From UBA6398 sp963660485 (GTDB lineage: Bacteria; Bacteroidota; Bacteroidia; Bacteroidales; Bacteroidaceae): 64,000 bases of DNA. The translations under genes were made by a program, and so were the position numbers. The first letter of the stretch is position 1; every line of letters starts with the position of its first letter. The stretch covers positions 1-64,000 of the forward strand of contig CAVKYH010000002.1 of assembly GCA_963660485.1 (NCBI GenBank), written 5' to 3'. The notes below the pieces were generated by a model. It was not told the DNA's origin and ran no database searches. It saw nothing but the letters and a program-made list of their open reading frames with translations. Of this stretch, positions 50,246 to 59,301 are shown one piece after another.

Positions 50246-51454
50246 ATGAAGGTCAATATAGGAAAATTATATCTGTTTGAAAGAAATAAAATAGCAGACA
50301 ATCTTTTCATAGCGTCTATTTTTATAGCTTTCTTTGGCTCGATGAACGTATGGTTCATGGTGCCACTTCACACGTACTATCCTATCTTGTCTTTCTTCTT
50401 GGCTTTGGCAAGTTATTCTGTTTCTAAAACATCAAGTCGTCCTATATTTACAGAATCTTATTTCCTTTTACCGATAACGGCTTTCATTCTACTTGAATTC
50501 TACCAAAGCACAGTAAATGCTCTAAACATCAATGCATATATCAGCGCTATCTTCAGCGCAATGACGATGTTTTTTATCTTTCGTTATGATAGGCAGCGCC
50601 TTGAACGCATTTCTACATTGCTATCAAAGACATTGGGAATTATTCTTCTAATATCTTATCCTGTTTTTTTTCTATATGTTATTGGATTTCCTCTTCCCAA
50701 CGTAAATTTGGTGTTTAACGATGGATTTTATACGTTTTCCAATTACTTTTTGTTTTTGGTTGATGACCGTTCACTCTTTGAGATAATACCTCGTTTCCAA
50801 TCTATTTTTCTTGAACCAACATATCTTGGCTCTACAACAGCTTTGTTGCTGATGACACAACGGGGTAAATGGAAACGTTGGTATAACATCTCACTCTTGT
50901 TGGGACTTCTATTTTCTTTCTCGCTCGCAGGTTACGCTTATCTTGTGGCAATTATCTTTTTGAACATGTGGATAAAGCGCAAGAATATCGTTTTGAAATT
51001 TCTTTCGGTGATAATTCTTGTAAGCGCAGTCGTGGGTGGTTCTTTTGTTTACAAAGACGGAGATAATATGCTTCATAACCTAATAATATTGCGATTGGAA
51101 ATAGATGATGGGGAATTGGCCGGCAACAATAGAGTTTCCAAGGATTTTGATATGGAGTATCAATCCTTTTTGGAATCCGCAGATATAATATTTGGCAGAG
51201 ACTACGATTACTCAAATTTTGGAGATTCGGGCTATAAAGTTTTTTTCTACGATTTCGGTATAGTAGGTGTGTTACTGTTGTTCGCTTTCTACGGATTATC
51301 ATTTGCAAAATACGATGATTACAGACGCATGCTTGCTGCTATGATTGTTATGACCTTGATTTTCGGAGTTGATGCGTTTGTGTTGTGGTTTGGCCGTTTT
51401 ATACCATTATATATTGTCGCAGTGGGGCGTACAAGAAAACTAAAAGAGAAATAA
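50246..51454 (+). CDS. Wzy-type O-antigen/capsule polymerase
   Basis: A 402-residue protein with ten or more hydrophobic segments and a large periplasmic loop (about 270-330, with GELAGNNRVSKDFDMEYQSF), the layout of Wzy polymerases. Sequence similarity within this family is low, so the call rests on topology and position between flippase and glycosyltransferases. A/T-rich compared with its neighbours. It is encoded 3 nt after the flippase and 7 nt before a glycosyltransferase. Confidence 0.78.
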   Translation: MKVNIGKLYLFERNKIADNLFIASIFIAFFGSMNVWFMVPLHTYYPILSFFLALASYSVSKTSSRPIFTESYFLLPITAFILLEFYQSTVNALNINAYISAIFSAMTMFFIFRYDRQRLERISTLLSKTLGIILLISYPVFFLYVIGFPLPNVNLVFNDGFYTFSNYFLFLVDDRSLFEIIPRFQSIFLEPTYLGSTTALLLMTQRGKWKRWYNISLLLGLLFSFSLAGYAYLVAIIFLNMWIKRKNIVLKFLSVIILVSAVVGGSFVYKDGDNMLHNLIILRLEIDDGELAGNNRVSKDFDMEYQSFLESADIIFGRDYDYSNFGDSGYKVFFYDFGIVGVLLLFAFYGLSFAKYDDYRRMLAAMIVMTLIFGVDAFVLWFGRFIPLYIVAVGRTRKLKEK

Positions 51455-51461
51455 TTGCAGT

Positions 51462-52619
51462 ATGACAAAGAAAATATTGATAGATATGTTGCCTTTTCAG
51501 TATTCTTATGGCGTTGGCGGCGCCCTGAGTTTTACAAAGGCTGTGTATGATGCTTTATTTGTAGATAAAGACGAAGATGTATTGGTATACGGGCTTTACG
51601 ATTCCCGTCGAGGAGTTGCACAACAGTACAACTTGTTTGGTTATGCTAAGGAACATAATATAGAACTATATGATGTTGCAAAGAAACCTCTCCGTGTTTT
51701 TATACCGCAGAACAATATCGATTGCTTCTTTATTGCATTTGGACAATTCTATGAGGGTATCGACCTTGCCGGGATAAAGACAAAGGTTATCATGTTCATT
51801 CATGATATCTTTGATATTGAACGATGCGACAACAAAATAGACTATTCCATAATAGACCCTTACAGCCAAACTCGATGGCAACGTTTGAAACGAATAGTAA
51901 ACCTTGTCTCTGGCAGATTTGGAAGGTTGGCAAGAAAAAGATATAGCGATGTAATACCTCTGTATGCTGCCGCAGAAACAAAATCATATACCGTGTCAAA
52001 TTATTCTGCCAACGCATTGAAATATTATTTCCCCGAGATTAAGAAGGATATAAAAGTATGCTATTCTCCTCTGAGAACCGCCAAAAGTTCTGATGTTATA
52101 GAGAATAGAGACCTTAAACAGCTTATTGAAAGCGGGAAAAAATATTTCTTCATGATTGCAGCCAATCGTATATATAAGAATCCTGCAATTGTGATGAAGG
52201 TTTTCAATCGGATAAGCGAAGAATACGATGTAACATTGCTTACGCTGAAATACGGCAAGACTATCAATGGCTCGCATATAGACCTTGACTATCTTTCCGA
52301 CTCAGATATGGATTGTGCCTATAAGCATGCTTTGGCGTTGTTGTTCCCGTCATTTTTCGAAGGTTTTGGCTATCCTCCAATTGAAGCCATCGTTAACGGG
52401 ACTCCTGCCATTTGCTCCAATGTAACGAGTATCCCAGAAGTTCTCGGCGATGCTGGTATATATTTTTCCCCATTTTATCCTGCGGATTTATATCGGGCCA
52501 TGAAACTTGTTCTCGACAATCCTTCCGTAAAAAAGAATGAGATACAGCAGAGGGCAAAAGAAATTACAGACCGCCAAAAACAAAACCTAAAAGAACTTAT
52601 AAGAGAAATATTAAGATGA
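51462..52619 (+). CDS. Glycosyltransferase, GT4-like (GT-B fold)
   Basis: A 385-residue glycosyltransferase. The C-terminal nucleotide-sugar domain is clear: FFMIAANRIYKNPAIVMKVF, then ALLFPSFFEGFGYPPIEAIVNGTP with the EX7E motif (about 300-325), and NVTSIPEVLGDAGIYF. The N-terminal acceptor domain begins LPFQYSYGVGGALSF. It probably adds one sugar of the repeat unit; donor and acceptor are unknown. The stop overlaps the start of the next gene by 4 nt. Confidence 0.85.
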   Translation: MTKKILIDMLPFQYSYGVGGALSFTKAVYDALFVDKDEDVLVYGLYDSRRGVAQQYNLFGYAKEHNIELYDVAKKPLRVFIPQNNIDCFFIAFGQFYEGIDLAGIKTKVIMFIHDIFDIERCDNKIDYSIIDPYSQTRWQRLKRIVNLVSGRFGRLARKRYSDVIPLYAAAETKSYTVSNYSANALKYYFPEIKKDIKVCYSPLRTAKSSDVIENRDLKQLIESGKKYFFMIAANRIYKNPAIVMKVFNRISEEYDVTLLTLKYGKTINGSHIDLDYLSDSDMDCAYKHALALLFPSFFEGFGYPPIEAIVNGTPAICSNVTSIPEVLGDAGIYFSPFYPADLYRAMKLVLDNPSVKKNEIQQRAKEITDRQKQNLKELIREILR

Positions 52620-53764
52620 AGCCAAGAATAATAGCTCTATACCTGCCACAGTTTCACCCTATACCCGAGAATGATGAGTGGTGGGGGAAAGGATTTACCG
52701 AATGGAACAATGTGGTAAAGGCCAAACCCTTGTTTAAGGGACACTATCAGCCTCATCTTCCCGCCGACCTCGGTTTTTATGATTTACGTTTGCCCGAAGT
52801 GCGGCAGCAGCAGGCTGATTTGGCGCGTGAGGCAGGTATAGAAGGTTTTTGCTACTATCATTATTGGTTTGGAAATGGCAAACAATTGCTCGAAAGGCCT
52901 TTCAACGAAGTGTTGGCAAGCGGCAAACCTGATTTCCCTTTCTGTATTTGTTGGGCCAATCACGACTGGACAAATAAAACATGGGTGAAAGACAAGAGTA
53001 CCCACCGAGATTCAATGATAATGAAGATGGAATACTCTATGGAGGACCATGTTGCCCACTTTAACGCTTTGCTTCCGGCTTTCAAGGACAAGAGATATAT
53101 CACAGTGGACGGCAAACCTCTTTTTGCAATATATCAGCCCAAAGCGATACCCGATGTGGGAAAGTTTATAGAGTTGTGGCAAAATATGGCCCGAGAAAAC
53201 GGTTTGCCGGGCATACATTTCGTGGGTTATTCCGTGAATTCGTCCGGGCGTTCCGTAAAAGGCAACAAAGTTTCCTTGTGGACTACAGACGAGGCGGCCG
53301 AACATTACAAATCTGTCCTTGATTTGGGATTTGATGCAGTGTTGTCGTCGGGCTTGTCAAGGGCCCAATCTATCTGCAAGGGAAAGCTAAAGATGCTGTT
53401 CTACTTTCTTACAAAAAACAGTTTCCTTCCAACTTCCAACATATGCGATTACGCCGATGTCATGAAGCATTATTATGTTGAGGAGGACGCTTGGGAAAAT
53501 GTTTACCCCACATTGTTGCCGCAATGGGACAGAACTCCAAGGGCAGGCAAGGCCACGAATCCGCTGATAAACGCAACGCCTGAGAAATTTCAGAAAACAA
53601 TAGAAAACGCTTTGGAACTTATTAAAAACAAAGCGCCGGAGCATAAAATTCTTTTCTTAAAGGCTTGGAACGAATGGGGCGAAGGTGATTATGTTGAGCC
53701 AGACGACCGTTTCGGGCACGGTTGGCTCGATGCTATAAGGAAAGCTTTGGACAACAGCAAATGA
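52616..53764 (+). CDS. WbsX-family (GH99-like) glycosyltransferase-associated protein
   Basis: A 382-residue protein of the WbsX type found in O-antigen and capsule loci: IALYLPQFHPIPENDEWWGKGFTEW near the start, GFCYYHYWFGNGKQLLERPF, PFCICWANHDWTNKTW, and the C-terminal LFLKAWNEWGEGDYVEPD. The fold relates to GH99 endo-mannosidases, and it is annotated as a glycosyltransferase although activity has been little studied. It overlaps the upstream glycosyltransferase gene by 4 nt and is followed after 7 nt by another. Confidence 0.88.
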   Translation: MKPRIIALYLPQFHPIPENDEWWGKGFTEWNNVVKAKPLFKGHYQPHLPADLGFYDLRLPEVRQQQADLAREAGIEGFCYYHYWFGNGKQLLERPFNEVLASGKPDFPFCICWANHDWTNKTWVKDKSTHRDSMIMKMEYSMEDHVAHFNALLPAFKDKRYITVDGKPLFAIYQPKAIPDVGKFIELWQNMARENGLPGIHFVGYSVNSSGRSVKGNKVSLWTTDEAAEHYKSVLDLGFDAVLSSGLSRAQSICKGKLKMLFYFLTKNSFLPTSNICDYADVMKHYYVEEDAWENVYPTLLPQWDRTPRAGKATNPLINATPEKFQKTIENALELIKNKAPEHKILFLKAWNEWGEGDYVEPDDRFGHGWLDAIRKALDNSK

Positions 53765-53771
53765 CCGTGAG

Positions 53772-54821
53772 ATGAAGAAAATCCTGTTTATCGGAGATTG
53801 CGGGGACTTCAAGGAAACTTCCAATGGAGTCTACGCCAAGAATATCCAGCTTCTTGATAGGCTGAACGAAATGTTTACGTCTGTCAAGCATGTAAACACA
53901 AACAATTGGAAAAAGAATCCGCTTGTGTTGCTGAATGTTGTTTTTTTTCTTTGGCGATTCCGTAAAAGAGAAATCTTTATTTCATTAAACACCGTCAGTT
54001 CCTATAAACTAATTAAGGTCTCGCGTTTTCTGTTCCCTTCTGTGCGTTTCATCTACTTTGTGGTCGGAGGAATACTTCCGAACTTTATTTCAAGAATGGA
54101 AGCCAGGCAGAGAGAATGCTACTCTGCAGTCAAATGGTTTCTTGTTGAAAGCATTACAATGAAACAAAACATGGAAAAATTGGGATACGGAAATGTTATC
54201 TACGTTCCGAATTTCAAAAGGATATCATATATTCCAACCAAAACGGCTATACTTTCTCCGAGGTTTAAGTTTGTCTTTTTGTCAAGAATTATTCCTGAAA
54301 AAGGCTGCGACCTAATCATTGATGCTGTAAGGAAGATAAACAAAGAAATCGGAGAAGAAAAGCTGCAGGTGCATTTCTATGGGAAAATAGACGATAGCTA
54401 TAAAACACAATTTCTCAAATCGGTAAACGAGATAGCCAATATAGAATACAAAGGATTTCTCAATCTTGCAGACAAATCAAACTATGATGTGTTGGCAAGC
54501 TATTCTGCGATGCTGTTTCCTACCTTTTGGAAAGGCGAGGGCTTTCCCGGCGTTTTGATCGACGCTATGATTGCAGGCACGCCTGTCATCGCATCGCAGT
54601 GGGGCTACAACGCCGAGATTATCCACGACGAAGAAAACGGAATGATTGTAAAAAGCGAAGATGTAGACTCTCTTGTTGATGCCATGAAGTATTTTGTCAA
54701 CACGCCCCAGGCGGTAGAAAAAATGTCGCGGCTTTGCCAACAGAATGCATCGGTCTATGATGCTGCAAAAGTGCTGAACGCAGAATTGTGGAATAGGATA
54801 TTTAAGAACGACAATGAATAA
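53772..54821 (+). CDS. Glycosyltransferase, GT4-like (GT-B fold)
   Basis: A 349-residue glycosyltransferase, related in layout to the one at 51462. The N-terminus ILFIGDCGDFKETSNGVYAKN starts the acceptor domain. The donor domain has FVFLSRIIPEKGCDLIIDAV, then MLFPTFWKGEGFPGVLIDAMIAGTPVIAS, in which the second acidic residue of the EX7E motif is Asp. It overlaps the next gene (acetyltransferase) by 8 nt. Probably builds the polysaccharide repeat unit. Confidence 0.85.
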   Translation: MKKILFIGDCGDFKETSNGVYAKNIQLLDRLNEMFTSVKHVNTNNWKKNPLVLLNVVFFLWRFRKREIFISLNTVSSYKLIKVSRFLFPSVRFIYFVVGGILPNFISRMEARQRECYSAVKWFLVESITMKQNMEKLGYGNVIYVPNFKRISYIPTKTAILSPRFKFVFLSRIIPEKGCDLIIDAVRKINKEIGEEKLQVHFYGKIDDSYKTQFLKSVNEIANIEYKGFLNLADKSNYDVLASYSAMLFPTFWKGEGFPGVLIDAMIAGTPVIASQWGYNAEIIHDEENGMIVKSEDVDSLVDAMKYFVNTPQAVEKMSRLCQQNASVYDAAKVLNAELWNRIFKNDNE

Positions 54822-55380
54822 GCTCAAGATTTTGGCAAACCTTCCAAGAGTTTTGCCCCACGTTGTTTGCTATGCGCTCAACAAGAATCGGCGTGCTGTG
54901 ATAAACAAGGACATTATTGTCCGTCCTCAATATCGCGGCGTCGTAGAAGAGAGAAACTATATGCCTTGGGAGTTGTGTTGCGTGCTGATTGACGAGCCTG
55001 AATTCCGTAATCTTTTCTACATGCGCCTTGGCGGGATAGGGCATCTGCTGAATGTTTTTCTGCCCAAGGTAAGTTCCATGAGATTGTCCCGGCATATTGC
55101 CGAAGGCTTCTGTCCTGTTCACAGTTATTCCACGATTATTAACGGCGGTGCCCGAATAGGGCGAAACTGCACCGTTTATCATTGCGTTACCATTGGAGTT
55201 GAGAAAAGCGGGGTGCCGGTAATCGGCGACGATGTAACGATTGGTGCCGGCGCCATTGTGCTTGGGGGAATCAAGGTGGGAAACAATGTCAACATAGGTG
55301 CGGGGGCGATTGTCGTAGACGATGTGCCCGACAATTCTACCGTGGTTTGCCAAAAAGCCCGAGTTATTTGCCGTAGTTGA
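54814..55380 (+). CDS. Hexapeptide-repeat acyltransferase (serine acetyltransferase-like)
   Basis: A 188-residue left-handed beta-helix transferase: an alpha-helical N-terminal half, then hexapeptide repeats from about residue 105 (INGGARIGRNCTVYHCVTIG, VIGDDVTIGAGAIVLGGIKVGNNVNIGAGAIVVDD). The active-site His is probably in VYHCVTIG. It likely O-acetylates a sugar of the polysaccharide. Its 3' end overlaps the tail of the opposite-strand ATP-grasp gene by 17 nt. Confidence 0.85.
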   Translation: MNKLKILANLPRVLPHVVCYALNKNRRAVINKDIIVRPQYRGVVEERNYMPWELCCVLIDEPEFRNLFYMRLGGIGHLLNVFLPKVSSMRLSRHIAEGFCPVHSYSTIINGGARIGRNCTVYHCVTIGVEKSGVPVIGDDVTIGAGAIVLGGIKVGNNVNIGAGAIVVDDVPDNSTVVCQKARVICRS

Positions 55381-56266
55381 GGTCTACTTTCCTTCCCATT
55401 TCCATGAGAGCCGCGGGAGTGAAATAGTTCATCATTCCTCCCAGCGAGGTGAAAGTCAATTCTCCGAAGTATATTCGGCCGTCGATGTTGTACAAGTCCA
55501 CGCGTACTTGCGGGAACGGTTTTGCAAGTATGCGTGCGTATTCTTCCATTGTCTCCAATCCTTTGGGGCGTGGCAGTTCTGTTTTCCTAATATGATAGTG
55601 ATTGTTTTCTTCCAGCATGTCCGAGCGGTTGTCCCAATTCAAGTCGTAGCACGCAAGTTCGGCTTCGCCGCCGCTCTTTCTGTTTGAAACTACAAGAAAT
55701 ACGCATGGCTCACCGTTGAAACACCATAGTTTGTAGTCTACAATGGATTTCTCGCCTTTGGGAACGGGCAGCAGTTCTTCTGCAAGCACCATAGGTTTGA
55801 TGCCCCGGTATTGCGGTTCGGCCGAGAGCGCTCCTATGTTTTTTTGCTTCAACCATTTTTCGGCCATTTCCTTTAAGGCTTGAAAGTCTTGTGCCGACAG
55901 GTTTTTCTTGTTGCATACGGGGAAATTCGTGCCTTTGCCGTCGCCGTTGTTCGATTTGAGCATGAACGAATCGGGTAGGTTGTCGAAATCTATCTGTGCG
56001 GCATCGTTCCAAACGCCATACGTCTTTACGAGGATATTCCCGAGCCCGCATTCCTTGACATAGTCTTTCACCCTCACTTTGTCTGCCAGCGTGCTCCACA
56101 GAGAGGTATCTGTGTAAAGTTTCTGGTAGAGTATTTTTTCATTGAGGTCTTGTGGTTGTCTTAGATTAGGGAAACGTTTGAACCTTAATGTATATCTGAT
56201 GCGCACCACCATGGTTGGGAAATGCACAAGTATGGCTGCCAGTATGTTTTTTATGCTTTCTGTCAC
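55364..56266 (-). CDS. TupA-like ATP-grasp protein
   Basis: A 300-residue protein matching the TupA-like ATP-grasp family of polysaccharide loci: RFPNLRQPQDLNEKILYQKLY near the start, LPDSFMLKSNNGDGKGTNF (ATP-binding loop), KPMVLAEELL, DYKLWCFNGEP and, near the C-terminus, VRVDLYNIDGRIYFGELTFTSLGGM with metal-binding Glu. Such proteins may ligate an amino acid or sugar acid to the glycan. The start is GTG at 56266, overlapping the GH16 stop by 1 nt, so the two minus-strand genes form one unit inside the plus-strand locus. Confidence 0.85.
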   Translation of the reverse strand: MTESIKNILAAILVHFPTMVVRIRYTLRFKRFPNLRQPQDLNEKILYQKLYTDTSLWSTLADKVRVKDYVKECGLGNILVKTYGVWNDAAQIDFDNLPDSFMLKSNNGDGKGTNFPVCNKKNLSAQDFQALKEMAEKWLKQKNIGALSAEPQYRGIKPMVLAEELLPVPKGEKSIVDYKLWCFNGEPCVFLVVSNRKSGGEAELACYDLNWDNRSDMLEENNHYHIRKTELPRPKGLETMEEYARILAKPFPQVRVDLYNIDGRIYFGELTFTSLGGMMNYFTPAALMEMGRKVDLNYGK

Positions 56267-57102
56267 TATTGTTTCTGATACACTTTTATCCAGTCGAACC
56301 TTGTTTCGTAAACTTTGCGCTTTTGGGGTTTCATGTCAGCCCTTTCGCCGTTGCCTACGCTTTGGTTCAGAAGAATATAGAAGTTGTCGTCGAAAGTCCA
56401 CTGGTTCTTTTTCAGCAGTGTCTTGTCGTCCGATTTATAGTAAGCCCCCACTTCCTCGTCGTCCACCGTCCATTTCACATATGTCGGCGTCCATTCTATG
56501 CCGTATACGTGCCATTTGGTAACGTCTATATTGTGGCGGAAACTGTTGCGGAGTCCGTGTTTCGGGTTGTCTATCGTGAGCTGCGTGTGAATGTTGTGGC
56601 ACGATTCTTTACGGTTGCCAAACATCTCCACCACGTCGATTTCGCCATAGGGAGCGTTCTGCCCGGCTTTGCGTTGCCTTCCGAGCCACGCTGCGGGGAA
56701 ATTGCCGTCAATCACATTGGTTTTCATTCTCACCAATAGCTTGCCGTATTTGAACGAATACTTGTCTTTTGTCCAAACAGCCCCGGTGAGCATACTTGCA
56801 GTGTCGGTCTTAGCCTTGGTGTTGGGAATGGCGCGGCATACAAGCTTTCCGTTTTTAATGTACACCACATCTCGTGAATCGCTTACCCACCTGTTCCACG
56901 TGCTGCTGTATCTTTGACACCTGCTCCATTTGGAGGAATCGGGCTGAGAACCGTCGGGCAAATCAAACTCGTCGCTGAACACCAAACGGTAAGCGGGCGT
57001 GTCGTCCGCATGGCGCGCCGAGACATGATTGGCGATGACCACCGAAAAACCGCCGGCAAGCATCAGAAAAGCCGCCACTATCAAGAAATGCTTTCTCTTC
57101 AT
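56266..57102 (-). CDS. GH16-family glycoside hydrolase
   Basis: A 278-residue beta-jelly-roll glycosidase with an N-terminal membrane anchor or signal peptide (HFLIVAAFLMLAGGFSVVIA). The catalytic motif GEIDVVEMFG (about residues 153-162) contains the nucleophile and acid Glu in the EIDxxE pattern. GH16 enzymes cut or transfer beta-1,3/1,4 glycans such as laminarin. Here, inside a polysaccharide locus and paired with an ATP-grasp gene, it may trim or release the polymer made by the cluster. It is the first gene of the minus-strand pair. Confidence 0.88.
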   Translation of the reverse strand: MKRKHFLIVAAFLMLAGGFSVVIANHVSARHADDTPAYRLVFSDEFDLPDGSQPDSSKWSRCQRYSSTWNRWVSDSRDVVYIKNGKLVCRAIPNTKAKTDTASMLTGAVWTKDKYSFKYGKLLVRMKTNVIDGNFPAAWLGRQRKAGQNAPYGEIDVVEMFGNRKESCHNIHTQLTIDNPKHGLRNSFRHNIDVTKWHVYGIEWTPTYVKWTVDDEEVGAYYKSDDKTLLKKNQWTFDDNFYILLNQSVGNGERADMKPQKRKVYETRFDWIKVYQKQ

Positions 57103-57263
57103 TGATATCCTGTTTCTCTTGAATACAAAGTTAAGGGTATTTCAAGAAAAAAAACAATCTTGAGGCAAGATTAATTTTGGGTTTGCAAAATATTCCCCGT
57201 TTGCGGGTGGATTTCGTGCGCAGTAAGCCCCGAAAAAAAGGCTTGTGGCTTATGAAATTTACA

Positions 57264-57347
57264 ACGTCGCATCTCGTAAAAACTCCGGGCCATGTAATTT
57301 AAATTAGATGGCCCGGAATTTAAATTTGGTGGCCCGGAGTTTTTGCA
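57264..57347. repeat. Modular 21-bp-period interspersed repeat, copy 12
   Basis: Units: CGTCGCATCT, CGTAAAAACT, CCGGGCCATGT, AATTTAAATT, AGATGGCCCGG, AATTTAAATT, TGGTGGCCCGG, AGTTTTTGCA. CCGGGCCATGT and AGATGGCCCGG can pair. It lies in the gene-free stretch 57103-57547 between the GH16 and GT2 starts; apart from it and A/T-rich sequence near 57480-57540, nothing else is seen there. Confidence 0.9.
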
Positions 57348-57547
57348 ATATTTTGAGCGCTGTTAGCTTTTGCCCGAAACAGGGCGTAAAGCAACGAGTA
57401 TCACCAAGTTAGTGAGGCCGCGGCGATGCACCCGGTTTGCCGCCCGAAATTTTTGTCCAAATTAATTTCGCCGATAAGGTAATATTAGCATTTTTTAGAC
57501 GTTAATACCATTGTATGAACTATGTTTTAATTGTACATGACTAAGAA

Positions 57548-58339
57548 ATGGGAGAACTGGTATCTGTAATAATGTCCACATACAACAGCGGTGAGAGTGC
57601 CGCCGAGAGTATAGGGAGTATTCTTGGCCAGACTTACAGCAACTTGGAACTCCTTGTAACCGACGACGGTTCTACTGATCCGGCCACTCTGCGCCTGCTA
57701 AGCGAAATGGCACGGCAAGACAGCCGAATCAGAGTGTTCTTCAAGAAAGAGAATCTCGGTCCCGGAAGCGCCCGCAACAATTCCATTCGTGAGGCGCGCG
57801 GACGCTATATTGCCTTTTGCGACAGCGATGATTGCTGGGACGCCCAAAAATTGGAGAAACAGATACGTTTTATGGAACAAAACCGTGTGGGCCTTTCCTA
57901 TACCTCTTATCTGCGCGTTAAATCCACGGGCGAAAAAGAGGCTATCGTGATTGCGCCCGAACGTATGACCTTCGAAAAATTGCAGAAAGACAACAAAATC
58001 GGACTCTCTACCGCCATATACGATACAAAACAGCTCGGCAAAAAATATTATATGCCCCTGCTCCGAAAACGTCAGGACTGGGGACTCACACTCTGCATTC
58101 TGCACGATTGCAAACTGGCCATGGGAATGAAAGAACCGCTTACGCTCTATATGGTAAGGAAGGGCTCGGTTTCGAGAAACAAGATGTCGCTCGTGAAATA
58201 CAACCTCGCCATCTACGAACAGGTGCTCGGATATTCCAAACCCAAGTCGGTGCTGAAATTCTGCCTTGTCTTCATGCCAAACTACATCTTCAAACGACTG
58301 AAGACCCGCTGGGACAGCCACAAATACCTCAACAACTGA
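57548..58339 (+). CDS. Glycosyltransferase family 2 (GT-A fold)
   Basis: A 263-residue glycosyltransferase. The nucleotide-binding VSVIMSTYNSGESAAESIGS, TDDGSTD and the metal-binding FCDSDDCW (about 90-97) are typical of GT2. The C-terminal part (LRKRQDWGLTL) resembles the acceptor region with the conserved Glu/Asp-containing ...QDW motif of WcaA-type enzymes. It lies 38 nt before the first sugar phosphotransferase gene and probably acts second in repeat-unit assembly. Confidence 0.9.
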   Translation: MGELVSVIMSTYNSGESAAESIGSILGQTYSNLELLVTDDGSTDPATLRLLSEMARQDSRIRVFFKKENLGPGSARNNSIREARGRYIAFCDSDDCWDAQKLEKQIRFMEQNRVGLSYTSYLRVKSTGEKEAIVIAPERMTFEKLQKDNKIGLSTAIYDTKQLGKKYYMPLLRKRQDWGLTLCILHDCKLAMGMKEPLTLYMVRKGSVSRNKMSLVKYNLAIYEQVLGYSKPKSVLKFCLVFMPNYIFKRLKTRWDSHKYLNN

Positions 58340-58377
58340 CCGCCCCCGCCTATCTTTTCAAAAACAACAAAGCAAAC

Positions 58378-59052
58378 ATGGAGCAAAAGGAAAGATATAT
58401 TCCTCCCTACGTAAAGTGGAACGACGATGTCAACAATCCACGGTTCATTCCCGACGGAATGAACGAAATGGAACGCATCACAAAGCGATTTGTCGACTTC
58501 TGGGTGGCATTGGTGTGCCTCGTGGTTTTCTCGCCTCTGTTCCTGATTTGCTACATACTCGTGAAACGCGAAGACGGAGGCGCGGCAATTTTCAAACAAG
58601 AGAGGATAGGAAGATTCGGACGCCCGTTCATGATTTATAAGTTCCGCAGCATGCGCGTAGATGCCGAGAAAGACGGACCGCAACTCTTCGGGCACGAAAA
58701 AGACAGCCGCATGACAAAAATCGGACGCTTCTTGCGCGATCATCATCTCGACGAATTGCCGCAGCTATGGAACGTGGTGAAAGGAGATATGGCTTTTATC
58801 GGCCCACGTCCCGAGCGGGAATATTATATCAAGCAAATCGTCAAGCACGATCCCCGTTACATTTATCTTTATCAGATTCGCCCGGGAGTTACATCGTATG
58901 CCACGCTCTACAACGGCTATACCGACACGATGGAAAAGATGCTCAAACGTCTCGACCTTGACCTATTTTATCTGGAACACCGCAGCTGGTGGTTTGATAC
59001 CAAGATATTGGTGAAGACATTCATCAATATCATGTTTGGAAAGATTTTCTAA
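58378..59052 (+). CDS. Monotopic phosphoglycosyl transferase (initiating sugar transferase), copy 1
   Basis: A 224-residue enzyme that starts glycan assembly by moving a sugar phosphate from a nucleotide sugar to undecaprenyl phosphate. A re-entrant membrane helix (LVCLVVFSPLFLICYILV) is followed by KREDGGAAIFKQERIGRFG, IYKFRSMRVDAE, HHLDELPQLWNVVKGDMAFIGPRPERE (catalytic Asp-Glu) and a C-terminal amphipathic region. The start at 58378 is chosen because the longer frame overlaps the GT2 gene by over 200 nt. A close paralogue follows at 59302. Confidence 0.92.
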   Translation: MEQKERYIPPYVKWNDDVNNPRFIPDGMNEMERITKRFVDFWVALVCLVVFSPLFLICYILVKREDGGAAIFKQERIGRFGRPFMIYKFRSMRVDAEKDGPQLFGHEKDSRMTKIGRFLRDHHLDELPQLWNVVKGDMAFIGPRPEREYYIKQIVKHDPRYIYLYQIRPGVTSYATLYNGYTDTMEKMLKRLDLDLFYLEHRSWWFDTKILVKTFINIMFGKIF

Positions 59053-59301
59053 GCGGGCATATCCTGCATCGTTTCCTTTTTCCCTTGTTTTGTTTAACCT
59101 GCAACGTTTTTTTTCGCACTGAAATGCGACGTTGTTTCGATGTGTAGGCTTTGGGGCGTAACGATTTGGGAAAAAGGGCGTTTGGCGGCGCAAATGCTGA
59201 TGCGGGGCTGGCTTGCAGCGGGGAAAATGTCAGGGAAAAGTTGAAAATAATGTGAACAGAGTATAATAAAACCGCGTGGCGATGCGTTATCATAGTAACC
59301 A

